Assembly: GCA_023413015.1 (NCBI GenBank)
Contig: JAEZQR010000317.1
Coordinates: 1 to 25,812, forward strand
Direction: 5' to 3'
DNA from: Pseudomonadota bacterium
Lineage (GTDB): Bacteria; Pseudomonadota; Alphaproteobacteria; Sphingomonadales; Sphingomonadaceae
DNA: 25,812 nt
The notes beneath the pieces were generated by a model, which made no database searches, had not been told where the DNA came from, and saw only the letters and a list, made by a program, of their open reading frames with translations. This document shows, in pieces, positions 22,796-25,812 of this stretch; within the stretch, counting starts at the first letter, position 1, and each line of letters begins with the position of its first letter. Made by a program: the position numbers and the translations under genes.

Positions 22796-23314
22796 ATGCT
22801 CCGGCACACCATGCTCGCCTCGCTTGTCACGCTCGCCACGATCGGCAGCGCGGCGGCACAACCGGCGAAGCCGACCGATCCGCAGATCGCCCACATCGCC
22901 TACACGGCTGGCCAGATCGACATAGCGGCCGCCAAGCAGGCGCTTGCCAAGTCGCACAACGCGCAGGTGCGGGCATTCGCCGAATCAATGGTCCGCGATC
23001 ATACGACGGTGAACGACAAGGCGCTCGCCCTCGTGAAGGAGCTGAAGGTCACGCCTGAAGCGAGTCCAACGAGCACCGCTCTGTCCAAGCAGGCCGACCA
23101 GACGTTGAAGCGGCTGGCAACGTTGAACGGCAAGACGTTCGATCGCGCCTATGTGCAGAACGAGGTGGCGTATCATCGGACCGTCAATGATACGTTGCGG
23201 AACACCCTCATACCGGATGCGACGAATGGCCAGCTCAAGAGCCTCCTGAGCACCGGACTGAAGCTGTTCCAGGAGCATCAACTGCACGCCGAGCAACTCG
23301 CCAAGAGCCTTTGA
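22796..23314 (+). CDS. DUF4142 family exported protein
   Basis: A 172-aa protein with a Sec signal peptide (1-21, AAAQP). The mature part is all-helical and ferritin-like: IAHIAYTAGQIDIAAAKQAL, then VRAFAESMVRDHTTVNDKAL with its conserved M-V-x-D-H, then AYVQNEVAYHRTVNDTL and FQEHQLHAEQLAKSL. Histidines and acidic residues at helix positions 77-82, 124-128 and near 162-166 resemble DUF4142 proteins. These have no settled biochemical role but are often linked to envelope stress. ATG 22796 follows GGGAGA. The stop is 2 bases before the cupredoxin start, so the two are tightly coupled and form a three-gene operon with an ECF sigma factor. Confidence 0.9.
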   Translation: MLRHTMLASLVTLATIGSAAAQPAKPTDPQIAHIAYTAGQIDIAAAKQALAKSHNAQVRAFAESMVRDHTTVNDKALALVKELKVTPEASPTSTALSKQADQTLKRLATLNGKTFDRAYVQNEVAYHRTVNDTLRNTLIPDATNGQLKSLLSTGLKLFQEHQLHAEQLAKSL

Positions 23315-23316
23315 CC

Positions 23317-23682
23317 ATGGGCGGCTTGGGACCGGTGCCAGTGGGCCGGTGCCTTGCGGGGGCAGCTCTGATGTTCATGCTGCCTGCTGCCGGGCCGGCT
23401 CGGGCGCCGGCTGACGCCGCGTCGCGGGTGCACACGATCGTCATCGATCAGATGGCGTTCGGCAAAGCCCCGGCGAACGCTCGGGTGGGAGACACGATCC
23501 TGTGGGTGAACAAGGACATGTTCAGGCACACTGCGACCGCCCGCAACAAGGCCTTCGACGTTGATCTGAAGCCCGGTGCCAGCGCCCGGGTGACGCTCAA
23601 GCAGCCCGGCGTGCTTTCCTACTATTGCCGCTATCATCCTGGCATGACTGGCTCGTTCAAGGTCGCCGAGCAAGGGAGGTGA
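23317..23682 (+). CDS. Periplasmic cupredoxin (plastocyanin/amicyanin-like blue copper protein)
   Basis: A 121-aa protein from ATG 23317, with a signal-like hydrophobic N-terminus (residues 12-33). The type 1 copper site is complete: H71 in MFRHTAT, then C104, H107 and M110 in YYCRYHPGM. The beta-sandwich pattern (VGDTILWVNKD, ASARVTLKQPG, GSFKV) is that of small electron-transfer cupredoxins. The start lies 2 bases after the DUF4142 stop, with no strong ribosome site of its own, so translation is probably coupled. It may pass electrons or buffer copper in the periplasm. Its stop overlaps the ribosome site of the sigma factor gene. Confidence 0.92.
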   Translation: MGGLGPVPVGRCLAGAALMFMLPAAGPARAPADAASRVHTIVIDQMAFGKAPANARVGDTILWVNKDMFRHTATARNKAFDVDLKPGASARVTLKQPGVLSYYCRYHPGMTGSFKVAEQGR

Positions 23683-23685
23683 CGC

Positions 23686-24399
23686 ATGTCGGCCACGCAG
23701 ACGTCTGCGGCGGTAGCGCTCAAGGCGGCCAGCGATGTCGAGCTCGTCAGACTGGCGCAACAGCATGATGGTGACGCCTTTCGGCTGATCATGGAGCGGA
23801 ACAACCAGCGCCTCTTCCGCCTGGTGCGAAGCGTGCTCCGCGATGACACCGAAGCCGAGGATGTCGTCCAGGAGACCTACGTGCGCGCGGCCGCGCACCT
23901 TTCGGACTTTCGGGGCGACGCGCGGCTGTCCACCTGGCTCTCCCGGATAGCCCTGAACGAAGCACTGATGCGGCTTCGACGCAGGCGGCCGACCGCTCCT
24001 GTTGATGCGATCGACGACGTGGTTCACCGGCAGGATGCCGAAATCATCATGTTCCCCGGTCTCTCGGCCAGCACCGATCCCGAGCGTGATGCGGCAAGGG
24101 CCGAGGTCCGCCGGCTGATCGAGCGCGCGGTCGACCGTTTGCCCGAGTCGTACCGCCTCGTCTTCGTCCTGCGCGATATCGAAGGGCTGTCGGTCGAGGA
24201 AACGGCGCGCCACCTCGATGTCGCACCGATCACCGTACGGACGCGCCTGTTCCGGGCACGCCTCCTTCTTCGCAAGTTCCTCGACAAGTCGCTCAGAGCC
24301 GCGCTTACGGACAGCTTCCCGTTCGCGGGGGAGCGGTGCCGCCGATTGACCGAGCGCGTGCTTGCCGAAACCGGCTTCAGCGACCGCCGGAGCCGTTGA
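23686..24399 (+). CDS. ECF-family RNA polymerase sigma factor
   Basis: A 237-aa sigma-70-family protein. Sigma region 2 is at about 26-100 (DAFRLIMERNNQRLFRLV, DDTEAEDVVQETYVRAA, RGDARLSTWLSRIALNEA). An unusually long linker (about 101-150) includes IIMFPGLSAS. Region 4 is at about 152-205 (LPESYRLVFVLRDIEGLSVEE, then the helix-turn-helix VEETARHLDVAPITVRTRLFRAR). A C-terminal extension with FPFAGERCRR follows. ATG 23686 has GGAGGTGA just upstream, overlapping the cupredoxin stop. ECF sigma factors redirect transcription to stress genes and usually have an anti-sigma gene next door; none is seen within the window on either side. It may control its own operon. Confidence 0.93.
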   Translation: MSATQTSAAVALKAASDVELVRLAQQHDGDAFRLIMERNNQRLFRLVRSVLRDDTEAEDVVQETYVRAAAHLSDFRGDARLSTWLSRIALNEALMRLRRRRPTAPVDAIDDVVHRQDAEIIMFPGLSASTDPERDAARAEVRRLIERAVDRLPESYRLVFVLRDIEGLSVEETARHLDVAPITVRTRLFRARLLLRKFLDKSLRAALTDSFPFAGERCRRLTERVLAETGFSDRRSR

Positions 24400-24485
24400 G
24401 GCCAAGGAAACGGCAAACGGCCCCTCGCCTGATCGCACGATCGCGGCTACATGGCCCGTGCAGAAAGTTGCGAGAGGGGGGTGAA

Positions 24486-25775
24486 ATGCGGAAATCTTTG
24501 GTCGTCGGCTCACTTCTGGTGCTCGGGTTGGGCGCTGCTTCGGTCCAGGCGGCGGGCAACTCGCCCGACCGCACGGTCGCGCACGTCATGTCGAGCCCGG
24601 CGTACCGTTCGGCCGTTCAGGTGCTCGACCGGGAGCATGACCGGATCGTCCAAGACATCGTCACGCTGACCGAGATCCCGGCGCCGCCCTTCAAGGAAGC
24701 GGCGCGGGCCGCCGCCTACCTCGATATGCTGAAGGCGGCCGGCCTTCAGGACGTCGAGATGGATGCCGAGGGCAACGTCATGGGGCTGCGGCGCGGCACG
24801 GGAGCGGCTGGTCGGCCGGTGGTCGTGATCGCCGCGCACCTCGACACCGTCTTCCCGGAAGGGACGCCGATCAAGGTTCGCCGGGAAGGGACCAAGCTGT
24901 TCGCGCCGGGGATCGGCGACGACACGCGCAGCCTCGCGGTCCTGCTCGGCTATATTCGCGCGCTGAATGCAGCCGGTGCGCGTACCGATCATGATATCCT
25001 GTTCGTCGGTAATGTCGGCGAGGAGGGACCGGGCGATCTCCGCGGCGTGCGCTACCTGCTCACCAAGGGCAAGTACAAGGGCCGGGTCAAAACCTTCTTC
25101 TCGATGGACGGGACCGATCCGTCGCGCATCGTGAACGGCGGCGTGGGCTCGAAGCGCTACCGCGTCACCTTCAAGGGGCCGGGTGGCCACAGCTACGGCG
25201 CCTTCGGCCTCGTCAATCCGATGACGGCGATGTCGCAGGCCGTCGTCGACCTCTACAAGACGCCGGTGCCGGCGAGCCCGAAGACCACTTATGCCGCGAG
25301 CGTCACCGGCGGCGGTACCTCGGTCAACTCGATCCCCGATCAGGTCTTCATGGAGTTCGACATGCGCTCGGTGAGCCCGGCCGAGCTCGCCAAGCTTGAG
25401 AAGCGCTTTCTCGAGATCATCCCCGCCGCGGTCGAGGCCGAGAATGCCGCGCGCTCGACCAAGGAAGGGCGCGTGACCGCCGACCTGAAGGTGATCGGCG
25501 ATCGCCCGGCCGGCCAGACGGCGGAGTCGTCGGAACTCGTCAGGCAGTCGATGCAGGCGGTGAGCGCGCATGGTTTGAAGGGGGAACTGACATCGTCGTC
25601 AACCGACGCGAACATGGCGATGAGCCTTGGAATCCCGGCGATCACCATCGGTTCGGGCGGCAGCGCCGGGCGGGCCCACTCGCTCGACGAGTGGATCGAC
25701 GTCGAGAAGGGCGCCAGCGTCAAGGGCATGGCCACGAGCCTGGCGATGCTGCTCGCGGCGGCCGGACTGAAGTAG
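24486..25775 (+). CDS. Secreted M20 family metallopeptidase
   Basis: A 429-aa protein from ATG 24486, preceded by GAGAGGGGGGTGAA, with a Sec signal peptide (1-22, ending VQAAG). It is an M20/M25/M40 zinc aminopeptidase/carboxypeptidase. The first metal ligand and Asp are H118-L-D120-T, the bridging residue is in G144-D-D146, and the catalytic base and ligand are E179-E180 (VGEEGPGD). The dimerisation (lid) domain starts near GVGSKRYRVTFKGPGGHSYGAFG, and the last ligand is the His in RAHSLDEW. Family members remove C-terminal or N-terminal residues from small peptides. An in-frame ATG at 24336, inside the sigma gene, is not used. It is co-directional with the sigma factor operon after an 86-base gap, so it may be transcribed separately. 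Confidence 0.95.
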   Translation: MRKSLVVGSLLVLGLGAASVQAAGNSPDRTVAHVMSSPAYRSAVQVLDREHDRIVQDIVTLTEIPAPPFKEAARAAAYLDMLKAAGLQDVEMDAEGNVMGLRRGTGAAGRPVVVIAAHLDTVFPEGTPIKVRREGTKLFAPGIGDDTRSLAVLLGYIRALNAAGARTDHDILFVGNVGEEGPGDLRGVRYLLTKGKYKGRVKTFFSMDGTDPSRIVNGGVGSKRYRVTFKGPGGHSYGAFGLVNPMTAMSQAVVDLYKTPVPASPKTTYAASVTGGGTSVNSIPDQVFMEFDMRSVSPAELAKLEKRFLEIIPAAVEAENAARSTKEGRVTADLKVIGDRPAGQTAESSELVRQSMQAVSAHGLKGELTSSSTDANMAMSLGIPAITIGSGGSAGRAHSLDEWIDVEKGASVKGMATSLAMLLAAAGLK

Positions 25776-25782
25776 CGCTTGC

Positions 25783-25805
25783 GCGGTCCAAGGCCGGGGG
25801 ACCGC
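25783..25805 (+). terminator. Hairpin after the M20 peptidase, possible terminator
   Basis: GCGGTCC and GGACCGC pair perfectly around a 9-base loop, 7 bases after the M20 stop. There is no visible U-tract within the window. An ATG at 25807 could begin another gene, so the hairpin might instead lie in a leader. Confidence 0.35.
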
Positions 25806-25812
25806 CATGGGC

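Noticed and set aside
1..25812. tRNA, rRNA or CRISPR array
   Set aside because: No cloverleaf-like segment with the conserved T-loop, no rRNA-like sequence and no regularly spaced repeats were seen.

Overview
This is a GC-rich bacterial chromosomal segment. I read it as most likely alphaproteobacterial, probably a sphingomonad. The grounds are indirect: codon use, a large TonB-dependent receptor with an EIVVTG TonB box, a Tat-exported M19-like protein, a DUF4142 protein, and several secreted peptidases and amide hydrolases. No rRNA, tRNA, CRISPR array, phage or intact insertion sequence is visible. The only mobile DNA is a set of decayed insertion-sequence ends.

Layout, left to right. The 3' end of a SnoaL/NTF2-fold gene (to 200) is followed by a secreted beta-lactamase-family serine hydrolase (221-1729). 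A 405-base gap holding an IS-end-like repeat separates it from a convergent lipoprotein M13 zinc metallopeptidase (2135-4255, minus). The next gap (4256-4785) holds a roughly 157-bp IS6-like remnant and a long inverted repeat. Then comes an apparent operon of M19-like dipeptidase, TPR protein and TonB-dependent receptor (4786-9768), closed by a strong hairpin. An Lrp/AsnC regulator (minus) diverges from an antiquitin-type aldehyde dehydrogenase (plus), suggesting lysine-type degradation via piperideine-6-carboxylate. After another IS-end-like palindrome there is a minus-strand set of small genes: a 38-aa membrane protein, a PspC protein and an 87-aa protein. A near-perfect sigma-54 promoter and paired direct repeats lie upstream of it.

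The middle carries a plant-type glycerate kinase (minus) divergent from a HAD-IIA phosphatase, then a DnaQ-like exonuclease and a convergent aldo/keto reductase. Next are an N-acyl-D-amino-acid deacylase, a penicillin-acylase-family Ntn hydrolase (with a perfect palindrome against its start codon), a small minus-strand protein and a secreted prolidase-like amidohydrolase. The right end has a compact DUF4142 / cupredoxin / ECF sigma operon and a secreted M20 peptidase.

The common theme is import and hydrolysis of peptides and N-acylated amino compounds: eight amide or peptide hydrolases or homologues, most with export signals, plus an outer-membrane receptor and a lysine-type catabolic dehydrogenase. 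The least ordinary items are the sigma-54 / microprotein / PspC unit, the M19-like protein with an altered metal site, the DUF4142-cupredoxin-sigma operon lacking an anti-sigma gene, the palindrome on the acylase start, and the shared IS-end repeats in three intergenic sites.
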